Shown here piece after piece: positions 8,377 to 17,599 of a stretch of DNA of 64,000 nt. The DNA lies in assembly GCA_964426875.1 (NCBI GenBank), contig CAYRSB010000006.1, positions 1 to 64,000 of the forward strand. Direction: 5' to 3'. The position numbers and the translations under genes were made by a program. Source of the DNA: Caldatribacterium sp964426875 (GTDB taxonomy: Bacteria; Atribacterota; Atribacteria; Atribacterales; Caldatribacteriaceae). The number at the start of each line of letters is the position of its first letter. Position 1 is the stretch's first letter. The notes under the pieces are model-generated. The model was not told where the DNA came from. It saw only the letters and a list, made by a program, of their open reading frames with translations, and did not search any database.

Positions 8377-11300
8377 TCACTTTTTCTCTCTTCCCTGGAG
8401 ATTTACCCCAAGATTGGGGACCTCTTCCTCGGCACTCTCCATTTCCTCCAGAGAAACCTCTCTACCCTTCGAATCGAAAACCTTCACACTCAAACAAAGG
8501 CTCTGAAGCTCCTTAACGAGCACTTTGAAGGATTCCGGTAATGACGGTTGCAAGACGTTTTTCCCTTTAACAATAGCCTCATAGGCTTTGACTCTTCCTG
8601 CGATGTCGTCGGATTTAATGGTGAGCATCTCTTGAAGAGTGTATGCTGCGCCATAACCTTCGAGAGCCCATACCTCCATTTCCCCAAAACGTTGACCACC
8701 AAACTGAGCCTTTCCACCGAGAGGCTGCTGAGTAACAAGAGAATAGGGTCCGGTGGAACGAGCGTGAATCTTCGTCTCCACGAGGTGGGCAAGTTTCATC
8801 ATGTAGATGTAGCCCACCGTAACCTCGTTATCAAAGGGTTCCCCGGTCCTGCCGTCGTAAAGCACCGTCTTCCCCTGAGGGAAAAGGTTGAGGTCCGGCG
8901 AGACCCGCTGGTCGAAAAACTCGCTGAATGGAACGTCTCCTTGAGGAGCGCGAGCATTCTGCATGGCCGTCAAGATCTCCCCTTCTCTTGCCCCATCAAA
9001 GGGAGGACTAGCCATAAACTTGCGTTCCCTATTGGCCACCCAGCCAAGATGTGTTTCAAGAATCTGTCCAATATTCATTCGAGAGGGAACCCCAAGAGGG
9101 TTCAAAACGATATCAACCGGTGTTCCATCGGGGAGATAGGGCATATCCTCCTCACGAATGATTCGGGCAATGACTCCTTTATTTCCGTGTCGTCCAGCCA
9201 TCTTATCTCCCACGGTAATCTTGCGTTTCTGGGCTACATACACCTTAACGAGCTTGTTGACTCCCGGAGCGAGCTCGTCACCGTTCTCTCGGGAGAAAAC
9301 CTTCACATCGATAACCTTTCCGTACTCTCCATGGGGAACCCGGAGAGAGGTGTCACGTACTTCTCGTGCCTTTTCCCCAAAAATTGCCCGGAGCAATTTT
9401 TCCTCCGGGGTGAGTTCAGTCTCTCCCTTGGGGGTGACTTTACCCACCAAAATGTCACCCGGCTTTACATCTGCCCCAATGCGAATAATTCCCTCTTCAT
9501 CGAGATTGCGCAACGCCTCCTCGCTCAGATTGGGGATATCCCGGGTGATTTCTTCCGGGCCGAGCTTCGTGTCCCTTGCTTCAACCTCGTACTCCTCGAT
9601 GTGGACGGAAGTAAAGATGTCTTCCTTCACCAGACGTTCGCTGATCACAATGGCGTCTTCAAAATTCTCCCCTTCCCAGGGGATAAAAGCCACAAGGACA
9701 TTACGCCCTAAGGAAACCTCACCGAGGCAGGTACACGGACCATCGGCGATTATCTGGTTTTCCTCAACGTAATCGCCTTTCCGGACGATAGGCTTATGGT
9801 TGATGCAGGTGCTCTGGTTAGAACGCTGAAACTTGTCAAGGTGGTATACATCTTTTGTGCCGTCTTCTGTCTCAATTTCGATGTGCAGAGAGTCGGCCCT
9901 CAAAACTTTTCCAGCTCTCCTCGCTGTGATGGTTGCTCCCGAGTCCTGAGCGACCTTGTACTCTATTCCCGTTCCAATGTAAGGCGGGTGAGGAACAAGA
10001 AGGGGTACTGCCTGTCTTTGCATGTTCGTCCCCATGAGAGCACGGTTGGCATCGTTGTGCTCCAAAAATGGAATGAGGGAAGCCGAGGCACTGATAATCT
10101 GCTGCGGTGAAACATCCATGAAGTCGACCCGGTCCTTGGGAACCTCTACGATTTTCCCCCGGAAACGTACCACCACAGTATCAGAGACAATGGAACCATC
10201 CTCGTTAAGCTTCACATCCGAAGGAGCAATATGGTAGCGATCCTCTTCATCGGCGGTGAGGTACACAACTTCGCTGGTGACTTTTCCGTCAATAACTCTT
10301 CGGTACGGAGTCTCAATGAACCCGTATTCATTGACTCTCGCGTAAATACACAGGGAAGTGATGAGGCCAATGTTTGGACCCTCGGGTGTCTCAATGGGGC
10401 ACATGCGACCATAGTGGGTGTAGTGTACGTCGCGCACTTCGAATCCTGCCCGCTCTCGACTCAGACCTCCCGGTCCAAGAGCACTCAGCCTCCGCTTGTG
10501 GGTAAGCTCAGAAAGAGGGTTAACTTGGTCCATGAACTGTGAAAGAGGGCTACTGCCTAAAAATTCCCGTAAGGCAGCAATGACCGGCCGAACATTGATG
10601 AGACTCTGTGGTGTAGGGGATTCGGTATCAGGCTGAATAGTCATTCTCTCCCGAATGACTTTTTCCACCCTGAGAAGACCGGTACGGAATTGATTCTGCA
10701 GAAGTTCCCCCACAAGACGGGCTCTGCGGTTTCCTAAGTGGTCGATGTCATCACTGTAGCCGATGCCATCAATGAGGTTCAAAAGATAACGAATTCCTCC
10801 CACGACGTCCTCGGGAGCAAGGGTTCTTCCCTTCTTCACCCTGACTCTCCTTATGCCCAGCTCTCGAAGATCCCTGATCATATCGAGGGTGAGGATCGTA
10901 CCTCTGGCAATAAGAACTCTCCCCGTTTCGGCATCAAGAACATCTCTACTCAGTTCCCGACCCTCAAGATCGTCGGAGAGGACTTCAAAGGTGTCACCAG
11001 TCTCAATAGAGACTTTCACCGGAAGTCCTTCACTATTGAGAACGGTGACATACTCTATGGGATACTCTTCATTCAACGCCTCTATTTCCTGGGCTATTTT
11101 GCGATTTATACGATTTCCCACCCTCAGGATCACTCGATATCTCGTCGGGTCGGGATTCTCTCCAAGTGCCTCTAAGTTCCTCAGACATCTTTTCTCCTCA
11201 AGATCGATGACGAGGTCTTCTGCCACAACGGGTTCCTCAACGCGCACAACCCGCTCTTCGAACTTGAGCTTGTTGTTGACTTTATAGCGACCAACCTCTC

Positions 11301-12114
11301 CGAGGTCGTAGTGTCGGGGATTGAAAAAGAGATATTTGATGAAATCCCGGGTATTTTCTTCCGTGGGCGGTTCACTTGGCCGCAGGCGACGGAAAATCTC
11401 TACCACAGCCTCTTTGGTAGTTGTTGAGGGGTCTCTCTCCAGAGTCTTTTTAATGTAACTGTGATAGTCAAAGAGGGCAAGAATTTCCTCGTTAGAACTA
11501 TATCCTAAGGCACGCACTAAAGTGCAGGCATTGATTTTCCTTCGCTTGTCCACCCTTACAAAGATGATATCTCCAGGATCTATACCAAACTCGAGCCAGG
11601 CTCCCCGGCTGGGGATGATCTTAAAACCATACTCCACCCTCCCTGTAGGAGCAACCTCCCGGGAGAAGAAAATTCCCGGGGAACGAACGAGCTGGGTCAC
11701 CACTACCCGCTCAGCTCCATTGACCACAAAGGTCCCCTTGTCCGTCATAAGGGGCAGATCCCCCATGTACACATCCTGTTCTTTGATCTCGTTGGTGTGT
11801 TGATCGATGAGGCGAACCCTAACATACAAAGGAGCAGCATAGGTCCTACCCTTTTCTCTGGCTTCTCTTACCGTGAGGGAAGGCTCTTCAAGACGATAAC
11901 CTAAAAACTCCAAAATGAACTTCCCAGTAAAGTCCTGTATGGGGAAAATTTCAAGAAAGACCTCCTGTAACCCTTGCCGTCTTCTCCTCCCGGGAGGAAC
12001 ATCCTTTTGGAGAAACCATTCAAAGGACTTCTTTTGAATTTCCAGGAAGTTTGGTAACTCAGCACAGGGGGGAATTTTGGCAAAACTTTGCCTTTTGATA
12101 TAACCAGCGCCCAC
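8377..12114 (-). CDS. rpoB: DNA-directed RNA polymerase subunit beta
   Basis: 1245-residue beta subunit. Recognisable conserved stretches are QLVRSPGIFF, the rifampicin-pocket segment SQFMDQVNPLSELTHKRR with GRMCPIETPEGPNIGLI, and the C-terminal GGKAQFGGQRFGEMEVWALE. An extra segment at about 280-430 contains one copy (383-428) of the DVLDAETGRVL-type motif that recurs in rpoC. The start is GTG at 12114 with AGGTGG eight bases upstream. It is first in the operon, transcribed from a consensus promoter at 12194-12222. No rplJ or rplL lies upstream; the neighbour is a Memo-family gene. Confidence 0.97.
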   Translation of the reverse strand: MGAGYIKRQSFAKIPPCAELPNFLEIQKKSFEWFLQKDVPPGRRRRQGLQEVFLEIFPIQDFTGKFILEFLGYRLEEPSLTVREAREKGRTYAAPLYVRVRLIDQHTNEIKEQDVYMGDLPLMTDKGTFVVNGAERVVVTQLVRSPGIFFSREVAPTGRVEYGFKIIPSRGAWLEFGIDPGDIIFVRVDKRRKINACTLVRALGYSSNEEILALFDYHSYIKKTLERDPSTTTKEAVVEIFRRLRPSEPPTEENTRDFIKYLFFNPRHYDLGEVGRYKVNNKLKFEERVVRVEEPVVAEDLVIDLEEKRCLRNLEALGENPDPTRYRVILRVGNRINRKIAQEIEALNEEYPIEYVTVLNSEGLPVKVSIETGDTFEVLSDDLEGRELSRDVLDAETGRVLIARGTILTLDMIRDLRELGIRRVRVKKGRTLAPEDVVGGIRYLLNLIDGIGYSDDIDHLGNRRARLVGELLQNQFRTGLLRVEKVIRERMTIQPDTESPTPQSLINVRPVIAALREFLGSSPLSQFMDQVNPLSELTHKRRLSALGPGGLSRERAGFEVRDVHYTHYGRMCPIETPEGPNIGLITSLCIYARVNEYGFIETPYRRVIDGKVTSEVVYLTADEEDRYHIAPSDVKLNEDGSIVSDTVVVRFRGKIVEVPKDRVDFMDVSPQQIISASASLIPFLEHNDANRALMGTNMQRQAVPLLVPHPPYIGTGIEYKVAQDSGATITARRAGKVLRADSLHIEIETEDGTKDVYHLDKFQRSNQSTCINHKPIVRKGDYVEENQIIADGPCTCLGEVSLGRNVLVAFIPWEGENFEDAIVISERLVKEDIFTSVHIEEYEVEARDTKLGPEEITRDIPNLSEEALRNLDEEGIIRIGADVKPGDILVGKVTPKGETELTPEEKLLRAIFGEKAREVRDTSLRVPHGEYGKVIDVKVFSRENGDELAPGVNKLVKVYVAQKRKITVGDKMAGRHGNKGVIARIIREEDMPYLPDGTPVDIVLNPLGVPSRMNIGQILETHLGWVANRERKFMASPPFDGAREGEILTAMQNARAPQGDVPFSEFFDQRVSPDLNLFPQGKTVLYDGRTGEPFDNEVTVGYIYMMKLAHLVETKIHARSTGPYSLVTQQPLGGKAQFGGQRFGEMEVWALEGYGAAYTLQEMLTIKSDDIAGRVKAYEAIVKGKNVLQPSLPESFKVLVKELQSLCLSVKVFDSKGREVSLEEMESAEEEVPNLGVNLQGREKK

Positions 12115-12193
12115 TTACCACACCACCTTCGGGGGATTTCAAATAAAATAAAAAATTACACGCCCTGTTCTCCGACAAAATCGACAATCAATC

Positions 12194-12222
12194 ATTATAA
12201 AAGATTTTGATGAAAGTGTCAA
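12194..12222 (-). promoter_or_regulatory. Consensus sigma-70 promoter for rpoBC
   Basis: On the minus strand TTGACA (12217-12222), a 17-base spacer and TATAAT (12194-12199) form a perfect consensus promoter. It lies 80 bases before the rpoB GTG and immediately after the end of the Memo-family gene. The leader of roughly 70 bases shows no clear terminator or riboswitch. Confidence 0.88.
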
Positions 12223-12240
12223 TAGCATCACGAGAATTTT

Positions 12241-13083
12241 TCAGAAGAGGGGGAAGAAAAGCGCAGCATACCCAACAACCTGAGCCCTATCGCCGGTAAT
12301 TTCTCCACTGTGAGTATAGGTGAGGAGTTCCCCTTTTTGGGTACTCCTCTTTGTGTGGTACTCCAAAAGAGAAGCTATAGCTCCAGGACCACAAATACTG
12401 ATGTTCTCTTCCTGAATGACGTTGTAGAATCCATTAACGTCGAGAGAGAGAATATACTCGATGGCCTTCATGTCCTTGGAGCGGGCGGCTCCTTCAGGCT
12501 CATAATGCGAGAAGTCACTGCTGGCAACAAGGACAATGCGCTTTTTCTGTGAGAGTTCGAAAAGGGCTTCCCCCAGAGCCAGAGCAGTTCTTCTGTCCTG
12601 GGAAATAAGAAGAATGGGAAGAATATGAAACTCATAGGGAAGGAAATATTGCAAAAGTGGAATCTGAACCTCGATAGAATGCTCGGCCAAATGGGCCAGA
12701 TCATCTACGGCAAAAAGTGGAGAGTGAGCCACAAGAAATTCCACCGCTTCCAAATCCACGGGAACGAGACCTAAAGGAGTGCGCCAATATTCTGCTCCGC
12801 TTAAGGCCACTCTTCTCCCCACACCCCTGTGGTTCGGTCCAAGAACAACGACAGTCTCAAAGGGCGGGAAAAGACTTAAAAGATAATGGGACCAACAAGC
12901 CACTGCTCCCGAGTACATATACCCGGCGTGAGGGCTTATAACTCCACTCGTGTCCTTCACGTCTTCTCGTCTTTCCAGCCGCCTCAAGGGTCCATAAGAC
13001 GAAGAGGCCAAGCGTCCAACGAACGTCCGCAGTTCTTCCTCATCCTTGGGATAGAAATGCCCTGCCACCGCCTCCTTTCTCAC
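12241..13083 (-). CDS. Memo-family protein (AmmeMemoRadiSam system protein B)
   Basis: About 280 residues. The Memo family resembles extradiol dioxygenases and is usually found with an AMMECR1 domain and a radical SAM protein; neither partner is in this window, and the biochemical role is unknown. Family motifs are AGHFYP near the N-terminus, SPHAGYMYSG, LGPNHRG, EHSIEVQIPLLQ, SSDFSHY and the C-terminal CGPGAI. The frame is open to 13209, but the GTG at 13083 overlaps the upstream stop as GTGA and has a GGAGG sequence nearby, so I place the start there. Translationally coupled to the NHL-repeat gene. Confidence 0.85.
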   Translation of the reverse strand: MRKEAVAGHFYPKDEEELRTFVGRLASSSYGPLRRLERREDVKDTSGVISPHAGYMYSGAVACWSHYLLSLFPPFETVVVLGPNHRGVGRRVALSGAEYWRTPLGLVPVDLEAVEFLVAHSPLFAVDDLAHLAEHSIEVQIPLLQYFLPYEFHILPILLISQDRRTALALGEALFELSQKKRIVLVASSDFSHYEPEGAARSKDMKAIEYILSLDVNGFYNVIQEENISICGPGAIASLLEYHTKRSTQKGELLTYTHSGEITGDRAQVVGYAALFFPLF

Positions 13084-14429
13084 CACCTCCGCCACCTCCT
13101 TTCTCTTTCCGTCCGCAATCGCAAATATACGAAGAGTAAACCGAGGAAAAGGAGGAAAAGAATCGCCACCCCAAGATAGTTGCCTCCTACAATAACCATA
13201 GAAATCCAAAGGTAAGAGAGAAGCGAAGCAAAACGGCCGTACTGGAAAGAGCGGAAAAATAGTTCTTGTGCCGCCTCAAGAGACCCTTGCTCCAAAAGTT
13301 GTTGGCCCTGCCTGGCATAGAGGCCACTCAGAATCTTCTTCCATTCCCCTCTCTGTACTTCATCGGAAAGGAAGAGTTCTTCGGCCTGCATCACCATGGC
13401 CGGTAAGTCCTCTCTTTGTCGGTAGAACTCGAAGAGGAGTCGGCCAATCTCCGGTCTCTTGCGTAACTCTGGTGAAAGGCGCCCAAGGACCTGAAGGAAT
13501 TCCTCTCCTTTCCCTTCTCGAAGAAGAGTCTTCAGATATTCCTCCGGATTGGTAAGGTATCCAAGGTCGACCCTCAAGATACGATTATTCCCTGCGTCGG
13601 CCACCCAAAGTTTTCCGTTCCCATCCACACAAAGACCTTCAGGGAAGGAAAGAACACCCTCCAAAATAACTTCCTCAAGTTTTCCCTCAAGGTTGTACAC
13701 CACAATCCGGTGGTTACGATAGTCGGAAAGAAAGGCGAAATCTTCAAAGAAAGCGACATAGCGGGGCTGGTTCAATCCCTCTCCAAAACGGAAAAGATAT
13801 TTTCCTCGTCTGTCGAAGACCTTAACACAATGGTGAAGAGTATCAATCACCCAGATATTTCCACGAGGATCAACAGCCACACCTCGGGGATTGTAGAACT
13901 CGTTATCTCCAATTCCTTCCCGACCAAAAGAGAAAGTTTCTTCCTTTCCTTCTCCAAAAACCACAACCCGTGAGCGCCCGGTATCCGCAACGTACACGCT
14001 CCCATCCTGGGCTACCCAGACACCTCGTGGTTCAGAAAAGGGAATTTTTTGGGGCTTGAGGTCTCCTACCACCTTGAGGCTGTCAAGGTTGAGGACTAAT
14101 ACACGATTACCTTTCTGTTCCGCCACATAGAGTCTGCCTCTACTTCCGTCAAGGGCCACCCCCGCAGGGCTCTTAAGGTTCTTTATCTCCTGCAAGAGAT
14201 TGCCCTCTTTCCCCAAGACAAGAATCCTGTTGTTCCCCCAATCGCTAACAAAGACTCTTCCCTTCACATCGTCAACGGCAATACCCACTGGATAATCGAA
14301 GAAAGGGGTCTCTCCACCCACGTTCTCAATCGTCACATCAATCTTCTGTTGAAGACCAAAGGCCAAAAAAGAAAAGAAACACAGAGACATCCCTCCCAAA
14401 ACTACAAAGACAAGAGTTCTAAGAGACAA
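13080..14429 (-). CDS. Membrane-anchored NHL-repeat (beta-propeller) protein with C-terminal TM segment
   Basis: About 449 residues. An N-terminal hydrophobic stretch (signal or anchor) precedes repeated units of the form FPVGIAVDDVKGRVFVSDWGNNRIL, PAGVALD, PRGVWVAQDGSVYVADTG, PRGVAVDPRGNIWVIDT and PEGLCVDGNGKLWVADAGNNRIL. These are NHL beta-propeller blades. A helical region and a C-terminal transmembrane segment with a basic tail follow. Probably an extracytoplasmic scaffold; the ligand cannot be read from sequence. I choose TTG at 14429, nine bases after GGAGG and overlapping plsC by 11 bases. The frame stays open to 14576, but an earlier start would overlap plsC far more. Confidence 0.72.
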   Translation of the reverse strand: MSLRTLVFVVLGGMSLCFFSFLAFGLQQKIDVTIENVGGETPFFDYPVGIAVDDVKGRVFVSDWGNNRILVLGKEGNLLQEIKNLKSPAGVALDGSRGRLYVAEQKGNRVLVLNLDSLKVVGDLKPQKIPFSEPRGVWVAQDGSVYVADTGRSRVVVFGEGKEETFSFGREGIGDNEFYNPRGVAVDPRGNIWVIDTLHHCVKVFDRRGKYLFRFGEGLNQPRYVAFFEDFAFLSDYRNHRIVVYNLEGKLEEVILEGVLSFPEGLCVDGNGKLWVADAGNNRILRVDLGYLTNPEEYLKTLLREGKGEEFLQVLGRLSPELRKRPEIGRLLFEFYRQREDLPAMVMQAEELFLSDEVQRGEWKKILSGLYARQGQQLLEQGSLEAAQELFFRSFQYGRFASLLSYLWISMVIVGGNYLGVAILFLLFLGLLFVYLRLRTERERRWRRW

Positions 14430-15003
14430 GGAAGGCAACCTCCATTCTTTTACGTATCTCTTCTTCCAAAATCTCCATAGGAAGATTCTCGGGAAGAAGG
14501 GGGGGAGAAAAAACCACCCGGATGGGAAAGGGCCGAGGAAATCTCCGATATTTTGAGAAACTTTCATAGGTACCACGAATACTCGCCACTACCACAGGCA
14601 CACGGGCCTTGAGCAAAAGCTTCAAGGCTCCCCTTCGAAAGGTACTCAGCGAACCATCATTTCGTGTTCCTTCTGGAAAAAAGCAAACCACCCTCCCCTT
14701 TTTAACCAGCTCGAAGATAGTTCGCACCGCCTCCTTATCTACCTCGCCCCTCCGCAGAGGAAAAGCACCAAGCTGGTGCAGGAAAAAGGAAGCCAGAGGA
14801 TTCCGGAAAAGTTCTTCTTTCGCCACGAAGTACACTCGACGGGGAGAAGCACACCCTACGACAACCGGATCGAGATTGCTCGAGTGATTGGCTACAATGA
14901 AACAAGGACCATGAGGAGGAACGTTCTTCTTCCCCTCCACACGAAAAGCGCAGAAAACTTTGAGAAGGAAAAGGGCAAGGTACTTACAGATGTAATAAAT
15001 CAT
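14419..15003 (-). CDS. plsC: 1-acyl-sn-glycerol-3-phosphate acyltransferase
   Basis: 194 residues, PlsC/LPLAT family, which transfers the second acyl chain to lysophosphatidic acid in membrane phospholipid synthesis. The catalytic HX4D motif is NHSSNLDP and the glycerol-phosphate-binding motif is FPEGTRNDG. An N-terminal hydrophobic helix anchors it at the membrane. Upstream, 15004-15220 contains no gene. Confidence 0.9.
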   Translation of the reverse strand: MIYYICKYLALFLLKVFCAFRVEGKKNVPPHGPCFIVANHSSNLDPVVVGCASPRRVYFVAKEELFRNPLASFFLHQLGAFPLRRGEVDKEAVRTIFELVKKGRVVCFFPEGTRNDGSLSTFRRGALKLLLKARVPVVVASIRGTYESFSKYRRFPRPFPIRVVFSPPLLPENLPMEILEEEIRKRMEVAFLVS

Positions 15004-15220
15004 GCCTCAATAGTCCCCACCAGGTTTCCCACGCCAGCAGTTCTTATTGTACCATGGAGAAAAGCAAAAACATAGAAGTCCCCCCCTCAGCACCGTAATC
15101 AACTACGAAAAGATTCTACAACAACCCGAGTCCTTCGTCCTCAGACAATCGCGAATACTCCTTAAGTGCGTTCTCGTTTTGTTGTAAGCAAAGAGCAGAA
15201 ACCTTCAAAGCCGAATAAAA

Positions 15221-15299
15221 ATGGTCGGGGCGAGCCGATTTGAACGGCCGACACCACGGTCCCGAACCGTGTGCGCTAACCAGGCTGCGCTACGCCCCG
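15221..15299 (-). tRNA. tRNA-Pro (anticodon CGG)
   Basis: Read on the minus strand. The acceptor stem CGGGGCG pairs with CGCCCCG, the D-arm contains AGCCTGGTTAGC, the anticodon loop is TTCGGGA within a CACGG/CCGTG stem, and the T-arm loop is TTCAAAT. The 3' CCA is encoded. It decodes CCG proline codons. Confidence 0.93.
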
Positions 15300-15326
15300 A
15301 CGCACTGTTATTGTACTACATTATCC

Positions 15327-15361
15327 AAAAAAGAAAAAGGCCCCGGAGAACTCCGGGGCCC
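15327..15361 (-). terminator. Rho-independent terminator after hsp20
   Basis: On the minus strand a 9-10 bp GC-rich stem (GGCCCCGGAG paired with CTCCGGGGCC) is followed by a T-rich tract. It lies just after the hsp20 stop and before tRNA-Pro. Confidence 0.9.
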
Positions 15362-15374
15362 GATTAGGAGCCCT

Positions 15375-15860
15375 TTAGGCCACTTCGATTTCCACTTTTC
15401 GAGCTTTGGGCTTGCTGGGTTCAACCTTAGGCAGAGTAATAGTAAGCACTCCATCCTTGTACTGCGCTTTGACTTCGTCCTGTTTTACCTTAGCCGGCAG
15501 AGCTATGGCGCGTTCAAAGGTACCGCAGTACCGCTCCCGACGGCAATATCCGACATCCCTTTCCTCCCACTCGTCTTTCACTTCGCCCTTTACATTCAGT
15601 GAATCCTCGGTAACATGCACCTCAAGATTTTTGGGATCGACTCCTGGGAGTTCAGCTTTGACAATCACTTCGTTTTCGGTTTCAGCGACATCCACCGCCG
15701 GGAAGGTACTAAACCACGACGGCTGGCTGAAGAATGGAGTTTCCATTAATTCATCGAAAATCTCGTCAAGATCGCTGCGCAAATCGAAGAGGTCCCATAG
15801 CCGTCTTATGGGGCTCACTTTCCGCTCCTCTCTCCGAGCAGGAACGCTCCTTCTCACCAT
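15375..15860 (-). CDS. Hsp20/alpha-crystallin small heat shock protein
   Basis: 161 residues. Small heat shock proteins are ATP-independent holdases. The alpha-crystallin domain spans about 50-150, with PAVDVAETENEVIVKAELPG at its start and the A-x-x-x-n-GVLTITLPK motif near the end, then a short C-terminal extension. The ATG lies eight bases after AAAGGAGGG. The gene is monocistronic, with its own consensus promoter and a strong terminator. No CIRCE element was seen. Confidence 0.93.
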   Translation of the reverse strand: MVRRSVPARREERKVSPIRRLWDLFDLRSDLDEIFDELMETPFFSQPSWFSTFPAVDVAETENEVIVKAELPGVDPKNLEVHVTEDSLNVKGEVKDEWEERDVGYCRRERYCGTFERAIALPAKVKQDEVKAQYKDGVLTITLPKVEPSKPKARKVEIEVA

Positions 15861-15901
15861 GGACCATCCCTCCTTTCACCATCTTTCTGTCTCTGGCTCC
15901 C

Positions 15902-15930
15902 ATTATAATCAGGGAAGGTCAAATTGTCAA
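15902..15930 (-). promoter_or_regulatory. Consensus sigma-70 promoter for hsp20
   Basis: TTGACA (15925-15930), a 17-base spacer and TATAAT (15902-15907) on the minus strand, about 40 bases before the hsp20 ATG. A short TTGATCAA palindrome lies just upstream at about 15934-15941. It could be an operator, but nothing confirms that. Confidence 0.85.
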
Positions 15931-15961
15931 GGGGTTGATCAAGAAAAGTCAAAAAATTTTT

Positions 15962-16849
15962 CTACTCTGTGAAATGGTACTCTAAGACTTGTTGCACCTC
16001 AAGATCCGGGATACCCAATGCGACCTCCACCACGTCGAGTAAGGCCTCAAGAGGGACAAGACCGATAATTTCCGCCCCAGCAACTTCTGCACCGTATCGG
16101 CGGGCTTCAAGGCTTACCAACTCCATCACCTGGGGAATGGAATTTCGGCGAAAGTCGAGAAGATTCATGGAAACCTGCACCATACCCCTTGTTCTGAGAC
16201 TCACACCGATAGCCTTTACCCACTTCAATCCTTCTCGAAGCTGCGCGGCAATCTTTTGAGCAACCTCGACTCTCTCCGTCTTGAGGTTAACATTGAAAGC
16301 CACAAGTGGTCCCCGAGCCCCCACCGCCGTGGCCCCCAAGGTGGGGTGGGCCTCCCTTGGTCCTATATCAGGATGGCGCTCAGGGATGGAAGTAATCTCC
16401 TCTCGAAGTTTCTCGTACCCCCCGCGACGAATCCAAGAAAGGTCTTTGTTTTCCTCTCTTTTTGCTGCTTCTCCATAAAAATACACCGGAACTCGGAAAC
16501 GAGAGGCAATACCCTCTCCTACTCTCCAGGCCAGGGTTTTGCAATCTTCCATGGTGACACCTCTCCAAGGAGTGAAGGGGACAACGTCAACGATCCCAAT
16601 CCGGGGGTGTTCTCCCCTGTGGAGACGAATGTCAAGAAGGTCTCTGGCAACTTCAAAAAGGCGAAACACTGCTTCTTCAAGGCCCTTACGATCCCCCAGG
16701 AGAGTGACAACCGAGCGATTATGGTCGGGGTCAGAGGAGTAGTCGGCCACTTTAATACCCTCAATCCGGGAGATTCGCTGCACCATCTCTTCGACCACCG
16801 GCAGAGAAGAAGTACTTACGTTGATGGCACTCTGGATAATTTCCCTCAC
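15962..16849 (-). CDS. ftcD: Glutamate formimidoyltransferase (FtcD N-terminal-type)
   Basis: 295 residues, covering the formiminotransferase domains without the cyclodeaminase domain. It transfers a formimino group between formiminoglutamate and tetrahydrofolate. Signature stretches are SDPDHNRSVVTLLG, LHRGEHPRIGIVDVVPF and GPREAHPTLGATAVGARGPLVAFNVNL. Its ATG overlaps the stop of the isochorismatase gene by 4 bases, so the two are co-translated. No other histidine-degradation gene is in the window, so its role could be in folate one-carbon metabolism. Confidence 0.88.
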   Translation of the reverse strand: MREIIQSAINVSTSSLPVVEEMVQRISRIEGIKVADYSSDPDHNRSVVTLLGDRKGLEEAVFRLFEVARDLLDIRLHRGEHPRIGIVDVVPFTPWRGVTMEDCKTLAWRVGEGIASRFRVPVYFYGEAAKREENKDLSWIRRGGYEKLREEITSIPERHPDIGPREAHPTLGATAVGARGPLVAFNVNLKTERVEVAQKIAAQLREGLKWVKAIGVSLRTRGMVQVSMNLLDFRRNSIPQVMELVSLEARRYGAEVAGAEIIGLVPLEALLDVVEVALGIPDLEVQQVLEYHFTE

Positions 16850-17367
16850 GGCTTTACCTCCACCTTAAGGGTCTTCTCCATTTCCCGGAGAGCCCACCTG
16901 TGAGCCTCCAGGTCAAAAGAGGTCACAGCATCGCGAAAAACCGTAACCCGGTAGTTGAGCATCCTGGCCCAGGCACAGGTGTAGAGAACACAAATATTCG
17001 TGCATACTCCCACAACCTCAAGGTCAAAAATTCCCCTTTCCCGCAGCATAAGGTCAAGAGGGGTACCGCAGAAAGCACTGAATTTCGTCTTAGGAATGAC
17101 GATATCCCCCTCTTGAGGAACGAGGTCTTGAAAGACCTCAGCACCCCAGCTACCCACAACACAATGGGGTGGGAAAAGCGCAAACTCCGCATCATCTGCC
17201 TGGTGAGCATCACAAACATACACTACAAGAGTGTCCTCCTCTCGTCGTTCCCCAAGAAGTTCCTTGATGGAGGCTATGACCCCCTCTGCCTGCTCCCCCA
17301 CAAAGAGTGCCCCCTGAGGATGGACGAAATCGTTTAACATGTCGATGACCAAGAAGGCTTTCCTCAT
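16846..17367 (-). CDS. Isochorismatase-family cysteine hydrolase (nicotinamidase-like)
   Basis: 173 residues. The family catalytic triad is visible: D9 in FLVIDMLNDF, a lysine at K93 or K95 in IPKTKFSAF, and C126 in the GVCTNIC motif. Members cleave nicotinamide, isochorismate or N-carbamoyl compounds. The conserved Asp and His residues after residue 50 (VCDAHQADD) resemble a nicotinamidase metal site. The substrate is not certain. It is first in a two-gene operon with ftcD and divergent from the symporter operon. Confidence 0.82.
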   Translation of the reverse strand: MRKAFLVIDMLNDFVHPQGALFVGEQAEGVIASIKELLGERREEDTLVVYVCDAHQADDAEFALFPPHCVVGSWGAEVFQDLVPQEGDIVIPKTKFSAFCGTPLDLMLRERGIFDLEVVGVCTNICVLYTCAWARMLNYRVTVFRDAVTSFDLEAHRWALREMEKTLKVEVKP

Positions 17368-17380
17368 GCGTCTGCTCCCC

Positions 17381-17417
17381 TTTACTTGTTTTGCAGTATT
17401 TGCTACATTGTAGCAAA
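17381..17417 (+). promoter_or_regulatory. Promoter with overlapping 9-bp palindrome, symporter operon
   Basis: TTTACT (17381-17386), 17 bases, TACATT (17404-17409) is a reasonable plus-strand promoter for the symporter operon. A perfect palindrome with 9-base arms and a one-base centre, TTTGCTACATTGTAGCAAA, spans 17399-17417. It covers the -10 element in the short region between divergent genes, so it is a good candidate for a repressor operator. Confidence 0.6.
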
Positions 17418-17428
17418 AGGAGGAAAAA

Positions 17429-17599
17429 ATGAGGAAACTCTTTGTCCTCTACGGTGTATTGGTCATCCTGGCATACCTTGTGCCTTTTACCGTTCTCTCC
17501 AGGATTGAGCGCTTCATTGGGAGCTTCCTCTTCTGGAACGCTTTTGCCCTCCTGTGCATTTTTATACTCCTTCTCGTGATGAGGTCCTGGAATGAGTGA
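17429..17599 (+). CDS. Small two-helix membrane protein, symporter partner
   Basis: A 56-residue protein with two predicted transmembrane helices (VLYGVLVILAYLVPF and WNAFALLCIFILLLVM). The ATG follows AAAAGGAGG at normal spacing. Its stop overlaps the symporter start by 8 bases, which implies translational coupling. Small proteins of this kind (DUF997/DUF3311-type) commonly sit directly before sodium:solute symporters such as PanF. Family assignment is by size, topology and position. Confidence 0.75.
   Translation: MRKLFVLYGVLVILAYLVPFTVLSRIERFIGSFLFWNAFALLCIFILLLVMRSWNE

Noticed and set aside
15934..15941. TTGATCAA upstream of hsp20 as a heat-shock operator (CIRCE)
   Set aside because: CIRCE needs TTAGCACTC-N9-GAGTGCTAA, which is absent; an 8-base palindrome is too short to assign.
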